This document shows, in pieces, positions 31,871 through 42,108 of a DNA stretch of 64,000 nucleotides. Origin of the DNA: Aquipseudomonas alcaligenes (GTDB lineage Bacteria > Pseudomonadota > Gammaproteobacteria > Pseudomonadales > Pseudomonadaceae); the NCBI RefSeq assembly GCF_003205495.1, contig NZ_QJRX01000001.1, positions 434,001 to 498,000 on the forward strand. Reading direction: 5' to 3'. The position numbers and the translations under genes were made by a program. The notes under the pieces are model-generated. The model saw nothing but the letters and a program-made list of their open reading frames with translations, was not told the origin of the DNA and ran no database searches. Every line of letters starts with the position of its first letter. Position 1 is the first letter of the stretch.

Positions 31871-32707
31871 ATGAACTACCGCCACGCCTTCCATGCCGGC
31901 AACCATGCCGACGTGCTCAAGCACCTCGTCATCAGCCGCATCATCGCCCTGCTGTCGCGCAAGGAGGCGCCCTTCGCCTACCTCGACAGCCATGCCGGCG
32001 TCGGCCTCTATGACCTGCAGGGCGACCAGGCGACCCGCACTGGCGAGTGGCTGGAGGGCATCGGCCGCCTGTGGGAGGCCAGCGACCGGCCCGAAGCCAC
32101 CGCCGATTATTTCGGCGTGCTGCACGACCTCAATCCGGACGGTGCGCTGCGCTACTACCCCGGCTCGCCCGAACTGGCGCGCCAGCTGACCCGCGAGCAG
32201 GACCGCGTATTGCTCAACGAGAAGCACCCGGAAGACGGCCGGCTGCTCAAGGACAACATGAAGGGCGACCATCGCGTGGCCGTGCACCTGGGCGAAGGCT
32301 GGCACGTGCCGCGCGCCCTGCTGCCGGTGGCGGAGAAGCGCGCGCTGCTGCTGATCGACCCGCCGTTCGAGAAGGCCGACGAGCTGGAGCGTTGCGTCGC
32401 CGCGCTGGACGAGGCCATCGGCCGCATGCGTCAGACGGTGGTGGCGATCTGGTACCCGATCAAGGACGAGCGTCAGCTCAGGCGTTTCTACCAGGCGTTG
32501 GGCAAATCCAGCGCGCCCAAGCTGCTGCGCGCCGAGCTGTTCGTCCACCCGGCGGACGACGCCAGCCGCCTGGCCGGTTCCGGCCTGGCCATCGCCAACG
32601 CGCCCTGGGGCCTGGAAGACGAACTCAAGCAGCTGTTGCCCTGGCTGGCCGGCAAGCTGGCGCAGAGCCAGGGCGACTTTCGTCTGGACTGGCTGATCGC
32701 CGAGTAA
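31871..32707 (+). CDS. rlmJ: 23S rRNA (adenine2030-N6)-methyltransferase RlmJ
   Basis: A 278-residue RlmJ (YhiR) protein that methylates A2030 of 23S rRNA using S-adenosylmethionine. The N-terminus M-N-Y-R-H-A-F-H-A-G-N-H-A-D-V-L-K-H is the family hallmark. The SAM pocket appears at Y-L-D-S-H-A-G-V-G-L-Y-D-L and the catalytic motif at L-L-L-I-D-P-P-F-E (about residue 160). It is divergent from the acyl-CoA dehydrogenase and appears monocistronic. Confidence 0.95.
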   Translation: MNYRHAFHAGNHADVLKHLVISRIIALLSRKEAPFAYLDSHAGVGLYDLQGDQATRTGEWLEGIGRLWEASDRPEATADYFGVLHDLNPDGALRYYPGSPELARQLTREQDRVLLNEKHPEDGRLLKDNMKGDHRVAVHLGEGWHVPRALLPVAEKRALLLIDPPFEKADELERCVAALDEAIGRMRQTVVAIWYPIKDERQLRRFYQALGKSSAPKLLRAELFVHPADDASRLAGSGLAIANAPWGLEDELKQLLPWLAGKLAQSQGDFRLDWLIAE

Positions 32708-32749
32708 GCGTCCGCTTGCCGCAACCGGCGTCTGTCCGCCCCTGAGGTG

Positions 32750-33808
32750 CTAGCGGCCCTCGGGTTGCGTGGCGTCGGCGGCCTGCTGCTGCAGCTGCCC
32801 GGCCAGCTCGGCCAGGCGCCGCTCCTGTTCGTCCAGCTGATGTAGCACGCCGTCCGTCTCGTCCGTCGCCGGGGCGAGGGCGGTGGCCTGCTGCGCCAGT
32901 GCCTGCAGCAGTCCGTACAGCTGCTCGGCGCCCGCCCGGGCCGCGGCCTGTTGCTCGGCGAGGCTCGCCAGCTGGGCGGCGATCTGCCGGCTGGCCTCCT
33001 CCTCGTCCTGCCGGTCACGCCGGGCCAGTTGCCCGGCCTGCGTCGCCGTGTCTTGCAGGGCTTCGAGCATGCCGGCCAGCGTGCTGCGGATGGCCTGGGA
33101 GAAGTCGGTGGAGCGGCTGGAAAGGGCGCGCACCTCGTCGGCGACCACGGCGAAGCCGCGCCCGCTGTCGCCGGCCCGCGCCGCCTCGATGGCGGCATTC
33201 AGGGCCAGCAGGTTGGTCTGCTTGGCGATGGCGTCCATGTCGTCGGTGGCGCGCAGGATGGTTTCGCCCTGCTGGGTGATGGCGAGCATCCGCTCGGCCA
33301 GCTCGCCGGCCTGCTCGCGGCTCTGGCGCAGGTCGGCGGTCAGGCCGGCAAGGGCCTGGCTTGCCTCTGCGCCGTTGCTGCCTGCGGTGGCTGGCAGCAG
33401 ATACTGCTGGGCGCCGTGGACCTGCTGTTCGAGCTGTTCGCGCAGGGCCTGCCGCTGCTGTTGCTGGGTGTCGGCCTGCACCGCCAGTTGCTGGCGCAGG
33501 CGGGCGAGCAGGGCGAGGCGCTGCTCGTGCTGGGCGGCGAGGTCCGCAGCCAGCGGGGCGATCCAGGCGGCCGGCGGGTTGGCGCTGCTGCGCGGTTGCA
33601 TCAGCGCGCGCCAGTGGGTGGCGGTGGCCAGGGCGGGCAGCAGGCCGAGGCTCAGGCAGACGCCGCAGAACAGGCAGATCCACAGCGGCAGGCCGCCCCA
33701 GGCGCCGAGGCCGACCAGCAGCCAGGGCGACACCTGCAGCGCCAGGGCGGTGGGGCTGAAGGCCCTGGGTGGTATGTCGTGGAGGTCGGAGAAGCGCGGG
33801 TTGTGCAT
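32750..33808 (-). CDS. Short chemoreceptor-like (MCP) protein
   Basis: A 352-residue protein. Two hydrophobic segments at about residues 22-65 anchor it with almost no periplasmic loop, so no outside ligand domain is visible. A cytoplasmic coiled coil follows, with the MCP signalling hairpin near residues 190-230 ([23 protein letters not shown]...[11 protein letters not shown]). The coil is much shorter than in standard receptors, so it belongs to a short-signalling class. It may feed CheA or another partner. No che genes lie nearby, and the next gene upstream on the same strand is an HD-GYP protein. Confidence 0.85.
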   Translation of the reverse strand: MHNPRFSDLHDIPPRAFSPTALALQVSPWLLVGLGAWGGLPLWICLFCGVCLSLGLLPALATATHWRALMQPRSSANPPAAWIAPLAADLAAQHEQRLALLARLRQQLAVQADTQQQQRQALREQLEQQVHGAQQYLLPATAGSNGAEASQALAGLTADLRQSREQAGELAERMLAITQQGETILRATDDMDAIAKQTNLLALNAAIEAARAGDSGRGFAVVADEVRALSSRSTDFSQAIRSTLAGMLEALQDTATQAGQLARRDRQDEEEASRQIAAQLASLAEQQAAARAGAEQLYGLLQALAQQATALAPATDETDGVLHQLDEQERRLAELAGQLQQQAADATQPEGR

Positions 33809-33859
33809 GGGCCGGTTCTACTTCGGGTGGGCGGCGGGCGTCCGCAGAGTCTAGGCGGA

Positions 33860-35116
33860 TTATTTTCCGCGCTGGCGCGGGTCGACGTAATAGGTCAGTT
33901 GCTGGCGCGGATTGAGGTATTCCAGGGCCTCCGCCGGCAGTTGCGCCGGGCGCAGGCTGCGGGCGATGGCCAGCCCGGGTTCCTGTTCCAGGTTGACGAT
34001 CAGCGCCTCGGCCTTGGGGATGCTCGGCTCGTAGAGGATCAGCGTGGGCCGCAGCGGCAGGCTCGGGTGCATGGCCAGGACCAGGGCGTAGCGCTGGTCT
34101 TCCAGCTGCACCAGGCTGCCCGGCGGGTACACGCCCATGCCGCGGATGAAGGCCTTCAGCGCCACCTCGTCGAAGCGTTCGCGCTGCTGCTTGAACAGCA
34201 GCGCCAGGGCCTCGTGCGGACTCAGGGCCGCGCGCGGGTCGGGCGGGTTGCACAGGTTGTCGAAGGCGTTGGCGATGCTCACCACCCGGCTCAGGCGGCC
34301 GATGGCCGCCTCGCGCAGGCCCTTGGGGTAGCCGCTGCCATCGCAGTACTCGTGGTGCTCCTGGATGATCCGCAGCACCTCGTCGTCGAGCATCAGCTCG
34401 TGGCCGCGGCGCACGCCGAAGTCCACGTGCAGTTGCAGCAGCTGCTGCTCGGGGCGGGTCAGCGGCTCGGTCTTGAGCAGTACCTTGCTCGGCACCTCCA
34501 GCTTGCCCATGTCGTGCAGCAGCGCGCCGAGGCCCAGGCTGTGGCAGGCCTCGCCGTCGTAGCCGAGCTGGCGGCCGAGCATCACCGACAGCACGGTGAC
34601 GTTGAGCGGGTGGAAATAGGCGTCGTCGGCGGCCTTGCCGTTGATGCTGTGCAGCGCCGCGCCGTCCTCGCCGAGCAGTGCCTCGACCAGCTCGCGGACT
34701 ATCTCGCCGGCCAGCTTGAGGGCGTCTTCCGGCTGGTTGCGCAGGGCCTGGTTGAGCGATTTCACCCGCTGGCTGGCCTGGACGAACGTGCGGTCGACCT
34801 CGGCCAGGCGCTTGCGCAGGGCGCCGAGCTTGGCTGCGCGGGCCTGGCGCGCCAGCTCCTCGGGGCTGGGCGGTGGCGACTCGGGGGCGGCGGGCTCCGT
34901 GTCTAGCGGAGCCAGGGGCAGCGGCGCGCAGTCGCTGCGCGCCGGCTCGTAGCGCAGCTGCTTGAGTCCCAGCGCGCGCAGGGCCTGGAGCTGCGCGGCG
35001 TCCTTGATCTTGAAGCTGCTGAAGGCGAAGTTGTGCTCCCACCAGCTCAGGTCGAGGTGGACATACAGGCCCACGCACAGCTGGTCGGGCGTGATGTAGA
35101 GGGTGGCTGCGGGCAT
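33860..35116 (-). CDS. HD-GYP c-di-GMP phosphodiesterase
   Basis: A 418-residue protein with an N-terminal DUF3391-type domain (about 1-110, I-T-P-D-Q-L-C-V-G-L-Y-V-H-L-D-L-S-W-W) and an HD-GYP domain (about 140-360). The metal-binding and signature motifs are G-A-L-L-H-D-M-G-K near residue 200 and H-H-E-Y-C-D-G-S-G-Y-P near residue 253. HD-GYP enzymes split c-di-GMP to GMP. The usual Arg after H-H-E is Tyr here. No membrane helix is seen, so it should be cytoplasmic. The MCP-like gene follows 51 nt downstream and the two may be one unit. Confidence 0.9.
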   Translation of the reverse strand: MPAATLYITPDQLCVGLYVHLDLSWWEHNFAFSSFKIKDAAQLQALRALGLKQLRYEPARSDCAPLPLAPLDTEPAAPESPPPSPEELARQARAAKLGALRKRLAEVDRTFVQASQRVKSLNQALRNQPEDALKLAGEIVRELVEALLGEDGAALHSINGKAADDAYFHPLNVTVLSVMLGRQLGYDGEACHSLGLGALLHDMGKLEVPSKVLLKTEPLTRPEQQLLQLHVDFGVRRGHELMLDDEVLRIIQEHHEYCDGSGYPKGLREAAIGRLSRVVSIANAFDNLCNPPDPRAALSPHEALALLFKQQRERFDEVALKAFIRGMGVYPPGSLVQLEDQRYALVLAMHPSLPLRPTLILYEPSIPKAEALIVNLEQEPGLAIARSLRPAQLPAEALEYLNPRQQLTYYVDPRQRGK

Positions 35117-35151
35117 GCCGGACTCGGGGCTGCTGGCTTATTGATGGCAGT

Positions 35152-35721
35152 CTAGCGTGGCGCCGGCCCGCCGGCGATGGCGCTTGCCGCGCTGCCCAGC
35201 TCCGCTTCCACCTCGGCCGCCCAGGCCAGCCAGGACTGCTCGCCGAGGATGCCGCGGCGCAGGGTCAGGTAGGGCAGGCGCAGGGCCTGGCGCTGTTCGG
35301 TGGGCAGGGCCTGGTAGTCGCGCTCGATGGCCAGCAGGCTGTCCAGGGTCTTGCGGTGCACGGCCACATGCCGCTGCATTTCCTCGCGCAGGTTGGCGGT
35401 CGAGGTGTGCGCGCCGCCGAACAGCTTCACCAGCAGCGCGTCGTTGATCTTGTTCGGCTGCACCGGCTCGCCCAGCCAGCGCAGCAGCTCGGCGTGGCCG
35501 GCGGCGGTGAGGCGGTAGACCTTCTTGTCCGGGCGGGTCTCCTGGGCCTGCGCCTCGCAGTCCAGCCAGCCGGCCTCGTTGAGTTTCTTGAGTTCCTGGT
35601 AGACCTGCTGGTGCTTGGCGTTCCAGAAGTAGCCGAGGCCCTCCTTGAAGCGCTTGAGCAGGTCGTAGCCGCTGCCGGGTTCGCTTTCCAGGAGGATGAG
35701 GATGGCGTGCTTGAGCGACAT
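35152..35721 (-). CDS. PadR-family transcriptional regulator
   Basis: A 189-residue PadR-type repressor. The winged helix lies at residues 1-85 (S-L-K-H-A-I-L-I-L-L-E-S-E-P-G-S-G-Y-D-L-L-K-R-F...V-Y-Q-E-L-K-K-L-N-E-A-G-W-L), followed by a helical dimerisation half. It is divergent from the FAD oxidoreductase at 35840. The 118-bp gap holds two near-identical 16-bp palindromes, so it most likely represses itself and that gene. The inducer is not evident; PadR proteins often sense phenolics or hydrophobic compounds. Confidence 0.92.
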   Translation of the reverse strand: MSLKHAILILLESEPGSGYDLLKRFKEGLGYFWNAKHQQVYQELKKLNEAGWLDCEAQAQETRPDKKVYRLTAAGHAELLRWLGEPVQPNKINDALLVKLFGGAHTSTANLREEMQRHVAVHRKTLDSLLAIERDYQALPTEQRQALRLPYLTLRRGILGEQSWLAWAAEVEAELGSAASAIAGGPAPR

Positions 35722-35762
35722 GGACGAACTCGGCGAGGACGGTGCGCCGCAGTATACGGATT

Positions 35763-35778
35763 ATGCAAAGAGTTGCAT
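35763..35778. promoter_or_regulatory. PadR operator 1
   Basis: Perfect inverted repeat ATGCAA-AGAG-TTGCAT. Its right half (TTGCAT, 35773-35778) doubles as the -35 box of the oxidoreductase promoter. It matches operator 2 in both half-sites. Confidence 0.8.
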
Positions 35779-35800
35779 GGTGGTGAGCTGCTGCTATTAT
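35773..35800 (+). promoter_or_regulatory. Sigma70-type promoter of the FAD oxidoreductase
   Basis: TTGCAT (35773-35778), a 16-nt spacer and TATTAT (35795-35800) lie about 40 nt before the ATG at 35840. The -35 lies in operator 1 and the -10 touches operator 2, so bound PadR should block polymerase. Confidence 0.65.
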
Positions 35801-35814
35801 GCAAAAACTTGCAT
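35799..35814. promoter_or_regulatory. PadR operator 2
   Basis: Perfect inverted repeat ATGCAA-AAAC-TTGCAT, centred 36 bp from operator 1. It begins within the -10 box and covers the likely transcription start of the oxidoreductase gene. Confidence 0.8.
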
Positions 35815-35839
35815 AACAACAATGACGCAGGAACCTTCC

Positions 35840-37495
<1,656 letters not shown>

Positions 37496-37509
37496 TGGGG
37501 CTGCGACGG

Positions 37510-37701
37510 CTAGACCGTCACATCGATGCTGTTGCCCAGGTTGGGCGGATTGCTCGGCGTGCTGGCCGGCGTGGCGGCCTGGACCAGGCCGCTGGCGTTC
37601 GCGGCCTGCAGCTCCAGGGTCTTGCGCAGGAGCAGCAGCGAGGCGAGGGCGGAAGCCTGGGCCGCCGCCTGTGCGGAGATCTGGCTGGTGTTCAGCTCCA
37701 T
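37510..37701 (-). CDS. Small YjfB-like putative motility protein
   Basis: A 63-residue protein (M-E-L-N-T-S-Q-I-S-A-Q-A-A-A-Q...L-L-L-L-R-K-T-L-E-L-Q-A-A-N-A-S-G-L-V-Q). The L-x-x-K/R-x-x-L-E-L-Q-A-x-N core and the Ala/Gln-rich start resemble the YjfB family of small motility-associated proteins. The role is unproven. It lies 33 nt after msrA's start side, on the same strand as msrA and upstream of nothing coding on its 3' side, converging with the oxidoreductase gene. Confidence 0.65.
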   Translation of the reverse strand: MELNTSQISAQAAAQASALASLLLLRKTLELQAANASGLVQAATPASTPSNPPNLGNSIDVTV

Positions 37702-37733
37702 GGTGCTTCTCCCGGTTCGTCTCGCGGCGGCAC

Positions 37734-38381
37734 TCAGCCCGGCAGGCACACGCCGGTGCCGCCCAGGCCGCAGTAGCCGCCGGGGTTCTTGGCCAGGTAT
37801 TGCTGGTGGTAGGCCTCGGCATAGTAGAACGGCGGGGCGTCGGCGATCTCGGTGGTGATGGCGCCGAAGCCGGCCTTCTTCAGTTCGGCCTGGAACTGCG
37901 CCTGGCTGGCTTCGGCAGCGACGCGCTGGGCAGCGTCGAAGCAGTAGATGGCCGAGCGGTACTGGGTGCCGATGTCGTTGCCCTGGCGCATGCCCTGGGT
38001 CGGGTTGTGCGCTTCCCAGAAGACCTTCAGAAGCTGCTCGTAGGAGGTCAGCTGCGGGTCGAACACCACCAGCACCACCTCGGTATGGCCGGTCAGGCCG
38101 GAGCAGACTTCCTCGTAGGTCGGGTTCGGCGTATGGCCGCCGGCATAGCCGACGGCGGTGCTCCACACGCCCGGCTGTTGCCAGAAACGCCGCTCGGCGC
38201 CCCAGAAGCAACCGAGGCCGAACACTGCCTGTTGCAGGCCGGCGGGGAAGGGGCCCCGCAGCGGGTTGCCGTTGACATGATGGGCGGCCGGGACTGCCAG
38301 GGGTTCGGCCCGGCCCGGCAGGGCCTGCTCGGCGCTGGGCAGTTCGAGCTTGTGGGCGAGGATTTGCGAGCGCAGGACCAT
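37734..38381 (-). CDS. msrA: Peptide methionine sulfoxide reductase MsrA
   Basis: A 215-residue MsrA that reduces methionine-S-sulfoxide in proteins. The catalytic motif [10 protein letters not shown] is near residue 56, and the family blocks [11 protein letters not shown] and [13 protein letters not shown] follow. An N-terminal extension of about 45 residues is typical of the longer Pseudomonas form. The tail [10 protein letters not shown] holds the resolving cysteines. It is the next gene after dipA in transcription order, with a 118-nt gap. Confidence 0.96.
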   Translation of the reverse strand: MVLRSQILAHKLELPSAEQALPGRAEPLAVPAAHHVNGNPLRGPFPAGLQQAVFGLGCFWGAERRFWQQPGVWSTAVGYAGGHTPNPTYEEVCSGLTGHTEVVLVVFDPQLTSYEQLLKVFWEAHNPTQGMRQGNDIGTQYRSAIYCFDAAQRVAAEASQAQFQAELKKAGFGAITTEIADAPPFYYAEAYHQQYLAKNPGGYCGLGGTGVCLPG

Positions 38382-38499
38382 GATCTGTTCCCCGTGATGG
38401 CGATGAGGGCGGGGGATAGCTTACCCCGACATGGGGGGTAGACGGCGGGGGCGGGCAAAAATTACAGCACCCGCTCGGGTGAACGGGCGAGGGGAGAGC

Positions 38500-41193
38500 T
38501 CAGGCGCCGCGGCAGGGGTAGCGACGCAGGCTGCCGACCAGCTCGCGGCCGGGGATCGGCCGGTCGAACAGGTAACCCTGGCCGACGTCGCACTGCTGGC
38601 GGCGGAGGAAGGCCAGCTGGGCGGCGGTCTCGATGCCCTCGGCGACCACCTTGAGCTTGAGGTTGTGGGCCATGGCGATCACCGCCGAGGTGATCTCCAT
38701 GTCGTCCTGATTCTCCGGGATGTCCTTGATGAAGCTGCGGTCGATCTTGATCACGTCGATGGGGAACTTCTTCAGGTAGCTCAGCGAGGAATAGCCGGTG
38801 CCGAAGTCGTCCATCGCCAGGGTCAGGCCCAGGGCCTTGAGGCGTGCCACCTGCTGGCGGGTATCGTCGTTGCCTTCCAGCAGCAGGCTCTCGGTCAGCT
38901 CCACTTCCAGCAGGTGGGCCGGCAGCTGCTCCTCGGCGAGGATGGTGGCGATCGAGCCGACCAGGTCGGGGTCGGTGAACTGCTTGGCCGACAGGTTGAT
39001 CGCCACCTGCACCTGGCCCATGCCCAGCGCGGCCAGTTCCAGGCTGGCGCGGCAGGCCTGGCGTACCACCCACTTGCCGATGGGGATGATCAGGCCGGTC
39101 TCCTCGGCCACGCTGATGAACTGCTCCGGGCTGATCATGCCCTTCTCCGGGTGCTGCCAGCGCAGCAGGGCCTCCAGGCCGACCAGCTGGCCGCTCTTCA
39201 GGCACAGCTTGGGCTGGTAGTAGACCTCCAGCTCGTTCTGGGTCAGGGCGCGGCGCAGGTTGTTCTCGACGAACAGCTTGTAGTTGGCCTCGGCGTTGAG
39301 CGCCTCGGTAAACATCTGCACCTGATGCTTGCCGTTGGCCTTGGCCTTGTGCAGGGCCAGGCCGGCGTGCTTCATCAGCAGGTGCGGATCGTCGCCGTGG
39401 GCCGGCGCGCAGGCCAGGCCGACCGAGCCGCTGACGCTGATCAGCTGGTTGTCGACGAACAGCGGCTTGTCCAGGGTGCCGAGCAGTTCCTGGGCGCGCT
39501 GCAGGCTGCTCTCCGGCTCGGCGCCATCGAGCAGCACGGCGAACTCGTTGCCGGCGAAGCGCGCCAGGCTGGTGTTCTGCCCCAGGCTGTTGCGCAGGCG
39601 CCGGGCCAGGTTGGCCAGCAGCTTGTCGCCGGTCTGGTGGCCGAGGCTGTCGTTGATCCGCTTGAAGTTGTCGATGTCCACCAGCAGCAGGCTGAAGGCC
39701 TGGCCGTCGCGGCGGGCGAAGCGCTCCTCCAGGCAGCGGATGAAGTAGGGGCGGTTGCCCAGGCCGGTGAGGTTGTCACTGTAGGCCAGGCGCTCGATGC
39801 GCTGCTGGGCCAGCTTGCTCTGGGTGATGTCTTCGTAGATGCCGATGTAGTGGGTCAGCTCGCCGTCGTCGTTGTACACCTTGGAGATCGACAGCTGGCC
39901 CCAGTAGGGCTCCAGGTTCTTGCGCCGGCTGCGCAGCTCGCCCTGCCAGCTGCTGCGCTCGGCCAGCCCGGCCTGGGCGTCGAACAGCAGGTCGCCGAGG
40001 TTCTCCAGCGCCGGCAGCTGGGAGATGCGCCGGCCCTGCACTTCCTCGGCGCCGTACTGGGTGATGGCGGTGAAGCTGGGGTTGACGTACTGCACCAGGC
40101 CGTCGCGGTCGAACAGCAGGAAGGCGCTGGCGCTCTGCTCGACGGCGCGCTGGAACAGGAACAGGGCGCTGGTGGCGTCGCGCCGCTGCTGGTTGCTCAT
40201 GACCTGGGCGAACTGGTCGGCCAGTTCGCCGGCGAAGGCGATCTCGTCGGCCTGCCAGGTGCGCGGCGGGCCGATGTGCTCCAGGCACAGCACGCCGACC
40301 ACCTCGCCGCCGAGGCGGATGCTGGCGTCGAGTATGGCGCCGATGCCCAGTGGCTTGAGGTAGCTGCGCGCCAGTTCGCTGGTGCGCGAGTCGCGCTGGG
40401 CGTTGTGCGCGTCGATGGCGCGGCCGCTGTGCAGGGCGTCGAGGTAGCGCGGGAACTGGCGCGCATCGATGGGCGCCGGCAGCTCGTGGCGCTCGATGTC
40501 GCGGCGGTACAGGGCGACCGGCTCCAGGCGCTCGTCGCGCAGGTGCCAGATGCTGGCACGGGCGACCTCGTAGGTTTCGCAGGCAGCCTGGGTGATCAGC
40601 TCGGCGGCCTCGCGCAGCGGGTCGAGGGCGTTGTAGCGATGCCGGGCCAGGCGCACGATCAGGCTCTGCTGGGCGCGCGAGCGGATCAGGTGCTGCAGGT
40701 GCTCCTCCTGGGCGTGCTGGTACAGCTCCAGGGAAGTCTTGAGCTTTTGGTTCTGCTCCTCCAGCGCCTGCAGGCGCTCCTCGACCAGGGCCTGCTCGGG
40801 CTCGGTGCAGACCAGCAGGTAGCCGCGCAGCAGCTGGCGGCCGCGCTGCTGGAAGGGTTCGCCGATCTCCAGCAGGTGCAGGGCGCCATTGGGCGTGTGC
40901 AGGCGGTAGCGCACCGAGTAGTGGGCCGCGCTCAGCAGCTGCAGCTGGATTTCGTCGTGCAGGCGGTAGCGCGCCTCGGGTTCCATCAGGCTGGCGTAGG
41001 GCGAGTCGAGCAGGGCGCAGAGCTCGCCGGCACTGACGCCGAGCTGGCGCTCGCAGGCCGGGTCGAGGAACAGCAGGGTCCAGCTGGGTTCGTTGATGCG
41101 TTCGAAGCGCAACATGCCCAGGCGTGACGGCACCGGCAACTGCGTCACAACCTCGGCCGCCGAACGGCTGGCGGCATCGGGATGGCTTTTCAT
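38500..41193 (-). CDS. dipA: c-di-GMP phosphodiesterase DipA (PAS-GAF-PAS-GGDEF-EAL)
   Basis: An 897-residue multi-domain protein: N-terminal PAS (about 25-135), coiled coil, GAF-like domain (about 165-325), PAS (about 335-450), GGDEF (about 460-620) and EAL (about 640-890). The cyclase motif is degenerate (A-G-N-E-F, about 546). The EAL motif (L-E-A-L-L-R-W, about 672) and D-D-F-G-T-G-Y-S-S (about 792) are intact, so it should degrade c-di-GMP. Length, domain order and position between aceF and msrA match P. aeruginosa DipA, which drives biofilm dispersal. No membrane helix is visible. Confidence 0.93.
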   Translation of the reverse strand: MKSHPDAASRSAAEVVTQLPVPSRLGMLRFERINEPSWTLLFLDPACERQLGVSAGELCALLDSPYASLMEPEARYRLHDEIQLQLLSAAHYSVRYRLHTPNGALHLLEIGEPFQQRGRQLLRGYLLVCTEPEQALVEERLQALEEQNQKLKTSLELYQHAQEEHLQHLIRSRAQQSLIVRLARHRYNALDPLREAAELITQAACETYEVARASIWHLRDERLEPVALYRRDIERHELPAPIDARQFPRYLDALHSGRAIDAHNAQRDSRTSELARSYLKPLGIGAILDASIRLGGEVVGVLCLEHIGPPRTWQADEIAFAGELADQFAQVMSNQQRRDATSALFLFQRAVEQSASAFLLFDRDGLVQYVNPSFTAITQYGAEEVQGRRISQLPALENLGDLLFDAQAGLAERSSWQGELRSRRKNLEPYWGQLSISKVYNDDGELTHYIGIYEDITQSKLAQQRIERLAYSDNLTGLGNRPYFIRCLEERFARRDGQAFSLLLVDIDNFKRINDSLGHQTGDKLLANLARRLRNSLGQNTSLARFAGNEFAVLLDGAEPESSLQRAQELLGTLDKPLFVDNQLISVSGSVGLACAPAHGDDPHLLMKHAGLALHKAKANGKHQVQMFTEALNAEANYKLFVENNLRRALTQNELEVYYQPKLCLKSGQLVGLEALLRWQHPEKGMISPEQFISVAEETGLIIPIGKWVVRQACRASLELAALGMGQVQVAINLSAKQFTDPDLVGSIATILAEEQLPAHLLEVELTESLLLEGNDDTRQQVARLKALGLTLAMDDFGTGYSSLSYLKKFPIDVIKIDRSFIKDIPENQDDMEITSAVIAMAHNLKLKVVAEGIETAAQLAFLRRQQCDVGQGYLFDRPIPGRELVGSLRRYPCRGA

Positions 41194-41271
41194 CGAACGA
41201 CTGGCTTCCAGTATGCTGCCTGGGGCAGGCTAGGGTCTGTCACATCTACCAACGTCGAGCAAGGGTGCATC

Positions 41272-41802
41272 ATGCGGCTGGGACTGACAAGAAGACTGAG
41301 CGGGTTGCTGTTGTTGCTGAGCCTGGGCAGCGCCGCCCCGGCGCAGGCCAGCGAAGCCCAGCTGAGCGGAGAGGAGCAGGCACGCTACCTGGCCGACCTC
41401 AAGCGGCTGTATCTGACCAAGGACGAGCGCAAGGCGCTGCTGGCGCACAGCAACGCGCTGCTCGACACCTACGCCCTGCGTGCCGGCTACCAGCTGGGCA
41501 AGGCCCCGGCGCAGCGCAGCGACCTGCGCTACCAGCTGAGCATCGCCGGCCCCGGCGAGCTGCTGGTGCGCCAGGAAACCCGCGCGGAACACGCCAACAG
41601 CCTGGCGGTGAGCAACCGGCGCCTGTCGGTGTTCGGCCTCGATCCCTACATCCACTACGACTGTCCGGTCGGCGGCATCACCTGCGTGCTGAGCAGCCCG
41701 GCCGACGGCAGCCCGTGGATCACCGTGCTGCGCGACCACCAGGGCGCCGAGGACCTGGCCAAGGCGATCAGCTTCCTGATTCGCAATCTGCAGAAGAACT
41801 GA
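41272..41802 (+). CDS. Exported hypothetical protein
   Basis: A 176-residue protein with a clear Sec signal peptide (residues 1-27: M-R-L-G-L-T-R-R-L-S-G-L-L-L-L-L-S-L...A-Q-A-S). No domain is recognised. Features are R-Q-E-T-R-A-E, two Cys in C-P-V-G-G-I-T-C that may form a disulphide, and a helical C-terminus. It is divergent from dipA and overlaps the next small gene tail to tail by 35 bp. It is probably periplasmic; function unknown. Confidence 0.8.
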   Translation: MRLGLTRRLSGLLLLLSLGSAAPAQASEAQLSGEEQARYLADLKRLYLTKDERKALLAHSNALLDTYALRAGYQLGKAPAQRSDLRYQLSIAGPGELLVRQETRAEHANSLAVSNRRLSVFGLDPYIHYDCPVGGITCVLSSPADGSPWITVLRDHQGAEDLAKAISFLIRNLQKN

Positions 41803-41971
41803 GCGGCCTGCCGCAGCGCAGCGGCAAGAGGCCGCGGCGCTGGTCGTTCAGGGCGGCTTCCTGAGCCAGGCGCAGCGCCTCTTCCTCGCTGCTGCAGGCG
41901 ATGAAGTACTGGTTGAGGTAGAGCCGCCACTGCGGCTGCTCGGCTGTCGGTGCGACGACGCGGATCTGCAT
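41768..41971 (-). CDS. Small conserved-looking hypothetical protein
   Basis: A 67-residue protein (M-Q-I-R-V-V-A-P-T-A-E-Q-P-Q-W-R-L-Y-L-N-Q-Y-F-I-A-C-S-S-E-E-E-A-L-R-L-A). The start at 41971 has a near-perfect GGAGG 7 nt upstream, which makes it more than a chance frame. No domain is recognised. Its 3' end overlaps the exported hypothetical gene by 35 bp in convergent orientation. It lies just downstream of the aceF terminator on the same strand. Confidence 0.65.
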   Translation of the reverse strand: MQIRVVAPTAEQPQWRLYLNQYFIACSSEEEALRLAQEAALNDQRRGLLPLRCGRPLSSSADCESGS

Positions 41972-42035
41972 GGCCTGGCCTCCGGTAACCTGCACAGGCT
42001 AGCACTTGGCCATTATCGTCGCGTGTCACTGCCCG

Positions 42036-42065
42036 CATAAAAAAGCCCCGCCAGGTGGCGGGGCC
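42036..42065 (-). terminator. Rho-independent terminator of aceEF
   Basis: On the minus strand GCCCCGCC-ACCT-GGCGGGGC is followed by TTTTTT, 45 nt past the aceF stop. Confidence 0.92.
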
Positions 42066-42108
42066 GAGGGGGAGAGGCGTCGATGCCTCCAAAGCACAGC
42101 GTGGTTCG

